A DNA stretch of 57,322 nt from Sphingobium phenoxybenzoativorans. GTDB lineage: Bacteria > Pseudomonadota > Alphaproteobacteria > Sphingomonadales > Sphingomonadaceae. Made by a program: the position numbers and the translations under genes. A model generated the notes under the pieces. That model ran no database searches. It was not told the origin of the DNA and saw nothing but the letters and a program-made list of their open reading frames with translations. The stretch spans positions 1 to 57,322 of the forward strand of contig NZ_MINO01000023.1 of the NCBI RefSeq assembly GCF_001757355.1. Direction: 5' to 3'. Positions 1 through 8,900 of the stretch are shown piece by piece (the stretch's first letter is position 1; each line of letters starts with the position of its first letter).

Positions 1-24
1 GCCCCCTTGCAGCACGCGCCGGCC

Positions 25-64
25 GGGGGACCCGGGACTGCCTCCCTCCCGGCCCGGGTCCCCC
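25..64. repeat. 12-bp perfect stem-loop upstream of traC
   Basis: GGGGGACCCGGG (25-36) pairs perfectly with CCCGGGTCCCCC (53-64) around a 16-nt loop. The stem is very GC-rich, lies 50 nt before the traC start and has no T-run. It may be an intercistronic mRNA-stabilising or attenuating hairpin inside the transfer operon. No gene is visible in bases 1-113. Confidence 0.7.
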
Positions 65-113
65 ACCCTGACGCCCCAAAGAAGGAGCCCGCTCCTCAGG
101 AAGGTCAAAAGCC

Positions 114-2666
114 ATGACTTTCTCGCTTGCCAGCGCGCGCGACGCGCTGATGGGCTCGCTGTTCGCCGACACGGCCTCGGCCGAAAAGCCGCGCACGCGC
201 TTCGCCCTCGACATGCTTTCGGACTGGCTCCCTTACCGGGTCTTCGACGAGAGCGCCGGGCTCTACCGCAATGCCCGCTCCAAGGGCTTCATCCTTGAGG
301 TGACGCCGCTCATCGGCGCCGATGAGCGCACCGGCGAAATCCTGGGTCAGTTCTTCTCCGAAGGGCTGCCCCAGGGGGCCTGCCTGCAAGTGCTCAATTT
401 CGCGAGCCCGCGCATCTTCAGGCAAGTCTCGCCGTGGTTCGCGCCCCGCTACGAGCAAGGCGGGATTTACGAGGCGATCGCGCGCGAGCGGATCGCCCGG
501 TTCTACGATCTGGTCTGGGAGAGCGGTTCGGCGCACGCGCCCTTCCATGTCCGCAGCAGCCGTCTGATCGTCTCTTTGGGCGTGCCCGAAAGCGCGCATG
601 TCACCGATGCCGAACTCGCCGAATGCCGCGAGGGGCTCCTGGGGCTCATCCATTCGCTGGGTTTGGAAGCCCATGCGCTGCGGCCTTCGGCGCTGATCGG
701 GCTGATCGACGAGCTGACGTCGCCAACCACGGCCCGCGAACCCGAGCGCGAAAGCTGGAATCCGCTTGAGCAGATCGACGTCCAGGCGATCCGCAGCGAC
801 ATCGAGCTAGAGGTCGAGGATGACCGCATGGTGCTGCGAACCGAACGGTTCCGCGAGATTGGCCGCGACCGCGCTGGCCATCCCGAAGTCGGTGAATGCC
901 TGCCCGACAGCTTCGATCTGCGCCACTTTGCCGTGCGCGCGTTCCCCGAACGCTGGGCGCCCTGGGAATGCGCGCGCCTCATCGGCGACATGTTCACCGA
1001 CAAGCTGCGGTTTCCTTGTCCGACCGCAACCATGCTGTGCTTAGTCTATCCCGACCAGGAGGCTGCCTCGGCGCGCGCGGGCTACAAGTTCATGCGCACC
1101 ACGAGCCTCAGCCAAACCAAAAGCGCGCGTTTCCTGCCCAAGCTTGCCGACCAGTCGGCCGAGTGGCGGCATGTCCAAAACGAGCTGCAGGCCGGCAAGA
1201 AGCTGGTGAAGCTGTTCTACGGGCTCACGAGCTATTCGCCGCTCGGCCAAGGTGATGCGCATGAGCGGGTGATCAAGGCGATCTTCAAGGCGGCGGGCTG
1301 GGATCTCGCCGACGAGCGCTTTCTCCAGCTCCAGGGCCTGGTCGCAGCCTTCCCCTTGAGCCTCGCCGACGGGCTGGCGGACGACATGCTGCGGCTGAAG
1401 CGCATGCGCACGATGCTTTCGACCACGGCGGCCAATATCGCGCCGATGCAGGGCGAATATCTCGGCCGCGCCGTGCCGCATCTCCTGCTCGTCGGCCGCC
1501 GGGGCCAGCCCTTCTGGTGGTCGCCGTTCGAGAACGGGGCCGGCAACCACAACATCGCGATCTGCGGCAAGTCGGGGTCGGGCAAATCGGTGCTGCTCCA
1601 GGAACTGTGCGCGGCCTTGCGCGGCGCGGGCGCCAAGGTTGTCGTGATCGACGATGGCCGCTCGTTCGAGCACTCGGTCAAGCTCCAGGGCGGCCGCTTC
1701 GTCGAGTTCACCCTGGCAGCCGGCTTCTCGCTCAACCCCTTCTCGATGGTAGATGATGCCCGGGCGGCGAGCGATGAAGACTACCGGCTCGACTGCTTTG
1801 CGATGATCAAGGCGATCATCGGCCAGATGGCGCGGCACGATGACAAGCCGAGCGATACCGAGCGCGGCCTCATCGACCGGGCGGTGACGACAGTCTGGGA
1901 CACGCTCGGCAGCGGCGGCAGCATCGACGATATCGCGGCCGCCCTTGGCGCGGGCGGCGGCGAGCTTGGGGCAAACCTGGCGACTGCCATCGCGCCCTAT
2001 TGCCGCGGCGGCAGCTACGGCGGGTTCTTTTCAGGGCAGGCCAGCTTCGCGCTCGACGATGATTTCACCGTCTTCGAGATGAGCGACCTTGCGAGCCGGG
2101 AGGAGCTCAGAAGCGTCGTCCTCTCGGCGATCATGTTCATGACCGGCCAGGCCATGACGCGCACGTCGCGAGCAACGCGCAAGCTGCTGTTGATCGACGA
2201 GGCCTGGTCGATGCTGCGGGGCGGCTCGATGGGCGAGTTCGTCGAGACCTATGCCCGCACCGCACGCAAATATGGCGGCGCGCTCGCGACTGCCACCCAG
2301 TCGCTCAACGACTACTACAAGTCGGACGGCGCCCGCGCCGCACTCGAGAACAGCGACTGGATGCTGATCCTCCAGCAGAAGGCCGAGACGATTGCCGATT
2401 TCCGGCAAAGCGCCCGGCTCGACATGGACGATCGCACCGAGACCCTGATCCGGTCCCTGAAGCGTTCGGGCGCGGAATATTCCGAGATCTTCATCAAGGG
2501 TCCGGAAACCGAGGCGATTGGCCGTCTGGTTCTCGATCCGCTCTCGGCGACGATCTTCTCGTCCGACCCTGACACCTACGCCGCGATCCAGGCGCTTGAG
2601 GCCCGCGGCATGCCGCTCGCCGATGCCATCCGCAAGGTGGCGGGCCTGCCGTGGGGAGAGCGCTGA
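114..2666 (+). CDS. traC: F-type T4SS ATPase TraC (VirB4-like)
   Basis: The 850-aa product is the energising ATPase of the F-type conjugative type IV secretion system. It acts at the inner membrane on the cytoplasmic side and is needed for pilus assembly and DNA transfer. A P-loop (GKSGSGKS) sits near residue 485 and a Walker B strand (LLLIDEAWSML) near residue 695. The C-terminal part has the RecA-like VirB4 layout (TARKYGGALATATQSL) and the N-terminal half has the TraC look (SDWLPYRVFDESAGLY). The length fits the family. ATG 114 follows AGGAAGG at 98-104. It is the first complete gene of a tightly packed + strand tra operon; the upstream assembly genes lie outside the window. Confidence 0.96.
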   Translation: MTFSLASARDALMGSLFADTASAEKPRTRFALDMLSDWLPYRVFDESAGLYRNARSKGFILEVTPLIGADERTGEILGQFFSEGLPQGACLQVLNFASPRIFRQVSPWFAPRYEQGGIYEAIARERIARFYDLVWESGSAHAPFHVRSSRLIVSLGVPESAHVTDAELAECREGLLGLIHSLGLEAHALRPSALIGLIDELTSPTTAREPERESWNPLEQIDVQAIRSDIELEVEDDRMVLRTERFREIGRDRAGHPEVGECLPDSFDLRHFAVRAFPERWAPWECARLIGDMFTDKLRFPCPTATMLCLVYPDQEAASARAGYKFMRTTSLSQTKSARFLPKLADQSAEWRHVQNELQAGKKLVKLFYGLTSYSPLGQGDAHERVIKAIFKAAGWDLADERFLQLQGLVAAFPLSLADGLADDMLRLKRMRTMLSTTAANIAPMQGEYLGRAVPHLLLVGRRGQPFWWSPFENGAGNHNIAICGKSGSGKSVLLQELCAALRGAGAKVVVIDDGRSFEHSVKLQGGRFVEFTLAAGFSLNPFSMVDDARAASDEDYRLDCFAMIKAIIGQMARHDDKPSDTERGLIDRAVTTVWDTLGSGGSIDDIAAALGAGGGELGANLATAIAPYCRGGSYGGFFSGQASFALDDDFTVFEMSDLASREELRSVVLSAIMFMTGQAMTRTSRATRKLLLIDEAWSMLRGGSMGEFVETYARTARKYGGALATATQSLNDYYKSDGARAALENSDWMLILQQKAETIADFRQSARLDMDDRTETLIRSLKRSGAEYSEIFIKGPETEAIGRLVLDPLSATIFSSDPDTYAAIQALEARGMPLADAIRKVAGLPWGER

Positions 2667-3052
2667 TGGCCTTTCACCAGACGCCCTTCGACCACATCGG
2701 CGTGTGGTCGCCGCCGCAGCGCTTGCTGCCGTTTCTGCAGGGGACATGCTTCGTCCTTATTGAGGCCTCGCGTTTTGCCGTCTCGAGCCTGCTCATCGTG
2801 CTCGGACTGCCGCTTTTTGCTTTCCTGTTCCTCGCGGGCTGGGACCTGGGGCTCCTGTTCACGCAGCTCGCCAACCTTGCCGACCATTACCGCGAAGCGA
2901 GCGCGATCCGGCGGATCGCCTTCTCGCAGGACCTCCTGGGCGTGTTTCTCGCGACCTCGCTCGGCGTGCTGCTGGCACGCGCGCCGCGGTTCCTGAACCG
3001 CCTCGAAACTGCGCTCGCGCCGGCCGCTCCCCGGGAGACCGACAATGGCTGA
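2666..3052 (+). CDS. Small membrane protein of the tra operon
   Basis: The 128-aa protein is not recognised by name. It has two hydrophobic segments: about residues 35-68 (SSLLIVLGLPLFAFLFLAGW region) and about 90-105 (LLGVFLATSLGVLLA). It is therefore probably an inner-membrane protein. ATG 2666 overlaps the traC stop (TGATG), which is the better start; a GTG at 2651 would need a longer overlap. Its position between traC and trbI suggests an accessory role in the transfer machine, but no function can be read from the sequence. Confidence 0.8.
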   Translation: MAFHQTPFDHIGVWSPPQRLLPFLQGTCFVLIEASRFAVSSLLIVLGLPLFAFLFLAGWDLGLLFTQLANLADHYREASAIRRIAFSQDLLGVFLATSLGVLLARAPRFLNRLETALAPAAPRETDNG

Positions 3053-3431
3053 CACGACCCTATTACAATCTTTTAATCGCACGCTGGCGATCCGTCTGGG
3101 CGCGGTTCTCCTCGCGGTCTGCCTCCTTCTGTGGGGCGCGTGGGTCAGCCGCGAAGTGGCGCGCCCCCGCGAGCAGATCGTCACCGTGCGCCTGTCTGAA
3201 ACGATCGCGCGCTTCGTCGATGCCGAAGCGCGCAGCGGCAAGGCGCCCGAGGATGGTCAGGCAAGGACGCTGGCCTACCTCCAGGCCGCCGAGGCTGCGG
3301 TTCGCGAGATGGGCCGCAATGGCCGGGTGGTGCTGGTCGCCGAAGCGGTGCTGGCCGGCGATGTCCCCGATGCCACGGCTGAACTCGAGCAGCGCGTTGC
3401 GGCCAAGCTTGGGCGGGAGAAGCGGCCATGA
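3045..3431 (+). CDS. trbI: F-type conjugal transfer protein TrbI
   Basis: The 128-aa protein has one N-terminal transmembrane segment (about residues 17-35, GAVLLAVCLLLWGAWVS) and a periplasmic helical domain, the layout of F-type TrbI. In F, TrbI influences pilus extension and retraction. Typical features are the acidic and Ala-rich tail, the LSETIARFVDAEA segment and the position between traC and traW. It overlaps the end of the preceding gene by 8 nt and the start of the next by 4 nt (ATGA), so translation is probably coupled. Confidence 0.85.
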   Translation: MADTTLLQSFNRTLAIRLGAVLLAVCLLLWGAWVSREVARPREQIVTVRLSETIARFVDAEARSGKAPEDGQARTLAYLQAAEAAVREMGRNGRVVLVAEAVLAGDVPDATAELEQRVAAKLGREKRP

Positions 3432-3949
3432 CGGATCTTGTCGCCCGCACGCTGCGCCGGGTCCGGCGTCCGTTGCTCCTGACCGGGATTGTCGCCTTGC
3501 CGTTTGCCTGGGCGCCGATTGCCGCTTTCGGCGAAGATCATGCGTTTCTCATCAATGCGAGCCCGAGCCTGCCCAACTGGGCCTTCTGGCTCGACAAGTC
3601 GGCGCCGATTTCGCGCGGCAGCCTGATCTTCTTCGAGCCGCCAGCCTCGCCGCTGCTGGAGAGGCATTTCGGGAAAGGTCCGCATCTTTTCGGCAAGCGC
3701 GTGCTCGGCCTGCCGGGCGACGTGGTAAGCCACGAGGGCGCCGAGGTCCTGGTCAACGGGCGCAAGGTCGGCGCGCGTCTGACGAAAACCCGGCTCGGGC
3801 TCAAGCTCAGCCCCGGACCCGAAGGCGTCATCCCGCGCAAATGCTACTACGTCGGGAGCGACCACCCGCGCGGCTTCGACAGCCGCTACGCCGAAGTGGG
3901 CTTTGCCTGCCGCGGCCACATTCTTGGCAGCGGGAGGGCGATCCTGTGA
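3428..3949 (+). CDS. S26 signal peptidase-like protein (TraF/TrhF type)
   Basis: The 173-aa protein resembles the S26 peptidases of conjugation systems, which process pilin or other exported transfer proteins at the periplasmic face of the membrane. A hydrophobic N-terminal segment (residues 15-35) is followed by the serine box (NASPSLPNWAFW), the lysine box (GKRVLGLPGDVV) and a late conserved box (VGSDHPRGFDSRYAEVGF), the expected S26 order. It starts at ATG 3428 inside the trbI stop (ATGA) and ends overlapping the traW GTG. Its substrate may be the pilin, whose gene is not in the window. Confidence 0.88.
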   Translation: MTDLVARTLRRVRRPLLLTGIVALPFAWAPIAAFGEDHAFLINASPSLPNWAFWLDKSAPISRGSLIFFEPPASPLLERHFGKGPHLFGKRVLGLPGDVVSHEGAEVLVNGRKVGARLTKTRLGLKLSPGPEGVIPRKCYYVGSDHPRGFDSRYAEVGFACRGHILGSGRAIL

Positions 3950-4575
3950 GGCGCGCGCTTCTCCTTCCGCTCTGCCTTGCCTGCGCGACTGCGGCCGAGG
4001 CCCGTGACTATGGCCAGCAAGGCGCGGTTTTCCCGGTGATCGAGCGCGATCTCCTCGAGCAGATCCATACGCGGCTGACCGCCATGGAAAAGTCGGGCGA
4101 GACCAAGCGGCTCAACCAGGAACTGCAACGGCGCACGGCGGCCCGGGTCAATCGGCCTGAGCCCGTCGACGGGCTTGTCCGCGCGAGCGCCACCCGCCGC
4201 TGGAGCTTTGATCCGACGATCACGCTCGAGACCGATATTCGAGGGCCCAAGGGTGAGCTCATTCATGCCCGCGGCACGCGAGTGAACCCGCTCGACAGCG
4301 TGCCCCTGCGCGCCGAGCTCCTGTTCTTCGACGGCGATGATCCCGAGCAGCTCGCCTGGGCGCTGAACCAGTCTAGGGCTGCGAAGCTCATCCTCACCAA
4401 AGGCGCGCCGCTCGAGCTGATGAAGGCGCGCCAGCGGCGCTTTTACTTCGACCAGGGCGGCAAACTCATCCGCCACTTCGGGATCGGGGCGGTGCCGGCG
4501 CGGGTGCGCCAGCAAGGCCGCGCGCTCGAAGTCAGCGAGATCGTCCTTCCACCCCGTCAAGGAGCCCGCCCATGA
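3946..4575 (+). CDS. traW: F-type pilus assembly protein TraW
   Basis: The 209-aa periplasmic protein is needed in F for pilus assembly with TraU and TrbC. It opens with a signal peptide (RRALLLPLCLACATAAEA, then RDYG). The mature part contains the TraW-type segments GAVFPVIERDLLEQI and VNPLDSVPL and the C-terminal LFFDGDDPEQLAWA and YFDQGGKLIRHFGI. GTG 3946 overlaps the previous stop (GTGA) and places the signal peptide exactly at the N-terminus. The frame is open upstream to 3220, but that part lies inside the previous two genes and is not coding. Confidence 0.93.
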   Translation: MRRALLLPLCLACATAAEARDYGQQGAVFPVIERDLLEQIHTRLTAMEKSGETKRLNQELQRRTAARVNRPEPVDGLVRASATRRWSFDPTITLETDIRGPKGELIHARGTRVNPLDSVPLRAELLFFDGDDPEQLAWALNQSRAAKLILTKGAPLELMKARQRRFYFDQGGKLIRHFGIGAVPARVRQQGRALEVSEIVLPPRQGARP

Positions 4576-5585
4576 CACATCTTCGTCGTCTGGTAGCGGC
4601 TGCGCTCGGAGCGCTGGGCCTGATGCTGGCCAGTCCAGCCAGTGCAGATGCGGGCCCCGGCCGCTGCACCGGCAGCTTCGTCAACCCGATCACCGACATC
4701 TGCTGGTCCTGCCTGTTTCCGATCTCGGTCGGGGGCCTCAAGATCTGGCCGTCGAACCGTCCCGATCCTTCCAACCCGACCCTGCCGCTGTGCCTATGCG
4801 GTTTGCGGCCCGGCATCGCCATGGGGTTCTGGGAGCCGGTCCGGCTCGCCGACGTCAGCATGAAGCCCTGGTGCTTCGTCAATCTGGGCGGGATGAAGCT
4901 CGATCCCGGCTTCGATATCGGCTTTCGCTCGATCAAGGGGCCATCGGCGATCGGCGGGGCAAGCCAGAACTACTCGAGCTGGCACGTCCACTGGTATGCC
5001 TATCCGCTAATCTACTGGATGGAGATCGTCACCGATTTCCTGTGCCTGGAATCCGGCTCGATCGACATCCTCTACATCTCCGAGATCGATCCGCTCTGGC
5101 AGGACAGCGAACTCACCGCGATCATCAATCCCGAGGCGGTCCTCTTCGCCAACCCGCTCGCGCTCGCCGCCTGCGCCGCCGATTGCGTGTCCTCGACGGT
5201 CCACCTGCCGGTCGACGAGATGTTCTGGTGCGCTGGCTGCCAGGGCTCGATGTACCCGATGAACGGCAATGTTTCGGCCTCGATCGGGCATGTCCAGGCA
5301 TCGCGGCTCGTGCTCTCGCGCTTTGCCTACAAGCTCCACCGCGAGCTCGTTGCCTGGGGCACGATGGGCAGCAAGGGGCTCTGCGGCAAGTACCTGATGC
5401 CGGTGATGCGCAAGCAGCAATACCGCTTCCAGGCCACCAATCCGAACCCGGCGACCAAGGGGCGCTATGCCTGCCCCCCGATCGGTGCCGCCACCACCTT
5501 TCAATCGGCCGGACAGGTCATCCCCGCGATCGGCGAGGACATGGGCTACCTCGTCTGGCGCAAGCGGAACTGCTGCGCGCTATGA
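4572..5585 (+). CDS. traU: Conjugal transfer protein TraU
   Basis: The 337-aa exported, cysteine-rich protein belongs to the TraU family, which in F is needed for pilus assembly and DNA transfer. An N-terminal signal peptide (LVAAALGALGLMLASPASA) precedes CTGSFVNPITDICWSCLFPI, a TraU hallmark. Further conserved segments are CLCGLRPGIAMGFWEP and MFWCAGCQGSMYPMNG, and the protein ends in paired cysteines (NCCAL). The many cysteines imply disulfides, matching the thioredoxin-like partners encoded nearby. ATG 4572 overlaps the traW stop by 4 nt. Length is normal for the family. Confidence 0.96.
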   Translation: MTHLRRLVAAALGALGLMLASPASADAGPGRCTGSFVNPITDICWSCLFPISVGGLKIWPSNRPDPSNPTLPLCLCGLRPGIAMGFWEPVRLADVSMKPWCFVNLGGMKLDPGFDIGFRSIKGPSAIGGASQNYSSWHVHWYAYPLIYWMEIVTDFLCLESGSIDILYISEIDPLWQDSELTAIINPEAVLFANPLALAACAADCVSSTVHLPVDEMFWCAGCQGSMYPMNGNVSASIGHVQASRLVLSRFAYKLHRELVAWGTMGSKGLCGKYLMPVMRKQQYRFQATNPNPATKGRYACPPIGAATTFQSAGQVIPAIGEDMGYLVWRKRNCCAL

Positions 5586-6337
5586 ACCGGAAACTTCTCC
5601 TTATCCCGCTGGGACTGGCTCTCCCTCTCGCGGGGCTCGCGCTCGCCCAGAGCGCACCCGACGGCATCGACCTCGATGCCATTCGTGCCCGCTCGGCCGA
5701 GCATGCCGAGGACGCGGCCGCCCTGGCGGCGACAGTCCGCGAGCGGGCCGAAGCGGTGCACGATGACGCACTCCAAACCCAGGACCAGGCCCAATCCGCT
5801 GGCGCGCGCTATGCCGACAGCCTGCCACCTACGTCGAAAAGCACGGACGTCCTCGATTTCGATGCGATGGTTCGCGAACGGGCCGAGGCGGAAAAAGCGC
5901 CGCTTGGCGAGAGCCCGCGCTTCATCGCCTTTGCCAGCCTGTCGATGCCGCCGGAGGCCTTGAAAGCATTGGTGCGCGACATGGGCCGCGCCGGCGGCGT
6001 CACTGTGCTGCGGGGCTTTCCATCCGGCGATTCCGCGCGGTTCAAGGCGCTCCTGACCGAGATCTGGCAAGGCGAAGATGCTCCGCAGGCGCTCGGGATC
6101 GACCCGCGCCTGTTCCGCGCCTTCCACATCGAGGCAGCGCCAAGCTTTGTCATGGTGGGGAGCGATTTTTCTCCCTGCGATGGCTTTGATTGCCAGGACG
6201 TCCCGCCGCCTCACGACCGGCTGACCGGCAATGTGTCGGTCGGACAGGTTCTCGAAACCTTCAAAGACGGTGCCGGCCCCGGCGCCGCGCTGGCGCGCCT
6301 TCATCTTGCCCGGCTCGAGGAAGGAGAGGATCGATGA
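5582..6337 (+). CDS. trbC: F-type conjugal transfer protein TrbC
   Basis: The 251-aa protein has a signal peptide (LLLIPLGLALPLAGLALAQS), a charged Ala-rich linker, and a C-terminal TrbC_Ftype domain starting near residue 117 (RFIAFASLSMPPEALKAL). That domain is thioredoxin-like in appearance, and the ending has the expected IEAAPSFVMV strand. In F, TrbC is periplasmic and works with TraW in pilus assembly. ATG 5582 overlaps the traU stop (ATGA). The frame is open further upstream only because it shadows traU, and the signal peptide fixes the start here. Confidence 0.92.
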   Translation: MNRKLLLIPLGLALPLAGLALAQSAPDGIDLDAIRARSAEHAEDAAALAATVRERAEAVHDDALQTQDQAQSAGARYADSLPPTSKSTDVLDFDAMVRERAEAEKAPLGESPRFIAFASLSMPPEALKALVRDMGRAGGVTVLRGFPSGDSARFKALLTEIWQGEDAPQALGIDPRLFRAFHIEAAPSFVMVGSDFSPCDGFDCQDVPPPHDRLTGNVSVGQVLETFKDGAGPGAALARLHLARLEEGEDR

Positions 6338-8079
6338 GAAAGATCCTGACGCTGCTCTGCGCCGGGCTCCTATGCGCAGGCACAGCGCAATCTGCCACAG
6401 CCCAATCGAATTCAGGGCAGACGACCGCGGACGCGAAGGCCGACGGCAAGGCGTTCGGCAATTCTGTGATCGACCAGGTGAAGAGTGCAGCGACGACTGC
6501 ACCCGATGCCTCGCGCGTGCCCGGCTTCAACCCCGCCGCAACGCAGAGCCTCGAAGATCTGGCCGTCAATCCGGACCGGATCGAGGGCGCGGCGCGCAGT
6601 GCAGCCACCAGCAACACGGCCGTCCGCACGATCGAAGACTCGATGAACAATCGGGCGCGCTTCTCGCCCCAGGAAATCAAGAGCATCCTCGCGCGGTCGG
6701 GCGAGATCAGCGAGACCCCGCTCGACTACACCAGCGGCATGTCGGTTTCCGGCTCGAAGGGCAATTGCGTGCCGCTGCCGCCGGGTACCGGCTCTGTCGG
6801 GACTTACATGGCGACCTGCAACACCGGCTATACGGCCGAGCAGAAGTCCGCATCCTGTCCGATCACGCTGGAGGCCAGCGCGGCCCCGCGACAAATCTAT
6901 GGCTATTACTGCGTCGGCGGCAGCGGGGTCGATCCCGCCAGCATCTACGCTTGCAACCATTATCCGGCGCCGCAGTGCACCGTCACCCAATCCTGGCCGA
7001 TCAATCTGTGCGATCCCTATCTCGGGATCTACTGGGGCTGCTCTTATGGCGACCTGCACGTCGACCTGGTGGGCTGCACCGCGCCGGTCGAGGGCGCGAC
7101 ACCCTACACCACGAACACCGAAACCGTGGTGACGACCCAGCGCAACGAGAGCCAGTGCTCGGGTCTTGTGGGCGATGCCAACTGCTCGCTCGACAGCGAG
7201 GTCTGCACCGACAGCGATCCCGTCACCCGGATCGTCGACGGAGTGTCGGTGACCCAGCTCTGCTGGGCCTGGCAGCGCAATTACACCTGCTCGGCCAGGG
7301 TCGCCGGCAATGATTGCAGCGAGCTCGAGGCGAACGGCAGCTGCCGCTTCGTGCGCGAGGATTGCCTGACGGGTGACAGTCCCTGCTCGACTGCCGAGCG
7401 CGTCTACGAGTGCCCGGTGCCGCCGAGTGAGACTTCGGGCCAGCAATATGTCTGCGACGGCGACGTCTACTGCATCGACGGCTCGTGCGAGACCATCACC
7501 CGCGAGGCCAACGACGAATTCAAGGATGCCGTGGTCGCCTTGAATGCGATGGACCAGGCGCGGCGAGAATTCGATCCTGAGACCATGACCCTGTTCAAGG
7601 GCGAGCGCGAGACCTGCTCGTCCAAGGTCTTCGGCGTGCTCAACTGCTGCAAGGGCAAGGGCTTCCCGCTCATCCCCGGCGTCCAGCTGCTGGTTGCGCT
7701 CGGCTGCAGCCGCGAGGAAATCCTCCTCCACGAGCGCGATGCGCAGGGCCTGTGCGCCTATGTCGGCACCTATTGCTCATCGAGCTTCCTCGGCGTCTGC
7801 CTGACCAAGAAAAAGGTCTACTGCTGCTTTGAATCCAAGCTGACCCGCATCCTGCAGGAGCAAGGCCGCGCGCAGCTGCCCAAGCCCTGGGCCAAACCAA
7901 AGTCCGAACAGTGCCTGGGCTTCACGCTCGACGAGTTCGCCCGCCTCGATCTCTCCCGCATGGATTTCTCCGAGGTCTACGCCGAGTTCACCGACGCTGC
8001 GCGCCTCCCCGACGAGCTGCAGACCTCCGAGCTCATCCAGCAGAAAATCCGCGACTATTACGAAAGGAGCAATCCGTGA
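6334..8079 (+). CDS. traN: Mating-pair stabilisation protein TraN
   Basis: The 581-aa outer-membrane protein is expected to stabilise donor-recipient contacts, as F TraN does. A signal peptide (MRKILTLLCAGLLCAG...ATAQS) leads into an N-terminal helical part. A long cysteine-rich region of several dozen Cys follows (for example CSGLVGDANCSL and CFESKLTRILQEQGR near the end), the TraN pattern. ATG 6334 follows AAGGAGAGG at 6321-6329 and overlaps the trbC stop (ATGA). The length is close to that of F TraN (about 600 aa). Recipient specificity of TraN lies in variable surface loops that cannot be predicted here. Confidence 0.94.
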   Translation: MRKILTLLCAGLLCAGTAQSATAQSNSGQTTADAKADGKAFGNSVIDQVKSAATTAPDASRVPGFNPAATQSLEDLAVNPDRIEGAARSAATSNTAVRTIEDSMNNRARFSPQEIKSILARSGEISETPLDYTSGMSVSGSKGNCVPLPPGTGSVGTYMATCNTGYTAEQKSASCPITLEASAAPRQIYGYYCVGGSGVDPASIYACNHYPAPQCTVTQSWPINLCDPYLGIYWGCSYGDLHVDLVGCTAPVEGATPYTTNTETVVTTQRNESQCSGLVGDANCSLDSEVCTDSDPVTRIVDGVSVTQLCWAWQRNYTCSARVAGNDCSELEANGSCRFVREDCLTGDSPCSTAERVYECPVPPSETSGQQYVCDGDVYCIDGSCETITREANDEFKDAVVALNAMDQARREFDPETMTLFKGERETCSSKVFGVLNCCKGKGFPLIPGVQLLVALGCSREEILLHERDAQGLCAYVGTYCSSSFLGVCLTKKKVYCCFESKLTRILQEQGRAQLPKPWAKPKSEQCLGFTLDEFARLDLSRMDFSEVYAEFTDAARLPDELQTSELIQQKIRDYYERSNP

Positions 8080-8900
8080 GCGCGCTTCGCACCTCTGTGA
8101 CCGCCGCCCTCATGGCTGCACTACTCGTCCCGACAATGCCGCTCGTCGCCCAGGACCATGGCCCACAGCAGGCCGTGACCGCCGGCGAGGCCGATGCCTT
8201 CTACTGCGGTGAGCGGCGTCTCGGGTACTGGTTCTACTGCGTGCGGCCCAAGCGGGCCGAACCGCGCGAGCAAGGGTCGGCCCCTCAGGCGCAGTCGGCT
8301 ACGGCCCAGCTGGAAGCCGTCACGGCCGAGCTGCGCGAGTTGAAGGCCCGGGCGATCATCGAGCCGACGCCGCAGAACGTGACCGCCTATATCCGCTACC
8401 AGCGTGAGCAGCTCGATCGTGCCTCGCTGTTTTCCGACGTCTGGCAGCGCGCGATCTGGCAGGAGCCCGAGCTCGACTATACGCTCGAGCGCCCGGTCGG
8501 GACACTGGCCAAGCGGCAATGGCAGGACGCCCGGGCCGCCGAGCGCGACACGATCATGGCGCATCTCGGTGACCGCTATGGGCTGTTCTATTTTTTCGCC
8601 CAGACCTGCGGCGCCTGCGAAGTCATGAGCCCGATCGTCAAGGCAGTCGCCGACCGCTGGCACCTGACCGTCCGGGCCATTTCCACCGACGGCGGTCCCT
8701 CACGTCATTTCCCGCAATACACCGTCGAGAACGGGCAGCGGCCCCGTATGGGGCTGGAGCCCAAGATCACCCCGGCGCTGGTCCTGTGGGACAGCGAAGC
8801 GGGGCGTGCGATCCCGATCGGCTACGGCGTCCTCTCGGCCGACGAACTGCAGGACCGCATCTTTCTCCTGACCTCAAAGGAAGCCGGCCATGATTTCTAA
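8076..8900 (+). CDS. traF: F-type pilus assembly protein TraF (thioredoxin-like)
   Basis: The 274-aa periplasmic protein is of the TraF family. A signal peptide at residues 1-25 is followed by FYCGERRLGYWFYC and the C-terminal thioredoxin-like domain. That domain carries an intact CxxC site (FFAQTCGACEVMSPIV) and the TPALVLWD strand before the cis-Pro region. F TraF itself is usually said to lack the redox motif and TrbB supplies it; here both roles may sit in one protein. GTG 8076 overlaps the traN stop (GTGA) and follows AAAGGAG. A plausible job is disulfide formation in the Cys-rich TraU, TraN and TraH. Confidence 0.9.
   Translation: MSALRTSVTAALMAALLVPTMPLVAQDHGPQQAVTAGEADAFYCGERRLGYWFYCVRPKRAEPREQGSAPQAQSATAQLEAVTAELRELKARAIIEPTPQNVTAYIRYQREQLDRASLFSDVWQRAIWQEPELDYTLERPVGTLAKRQWQDARAAERDTIMAHLGDRYGLFYFFAQTCGACEVMSPIVKAVADRWHLTVRAISTDGGPSRHFPQYTVENGQRPRMGLEPKITPALVLWDSEAGRAIPIGYGVLSADELQDRIFLLTSKEAGHDF

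Noticed and set aside
3220..3945. In-frame open extension ahead of traW
   Set aside because: It lies inside trbI and the peptidase gene, and the traW signal peptide begins at GTG 3946.
4790..5581. Long open extension ahead of trbC
   Set aside because: It is a shadow of traU; the trbC signal peptide and the ATGA overlap set the start at 5582.
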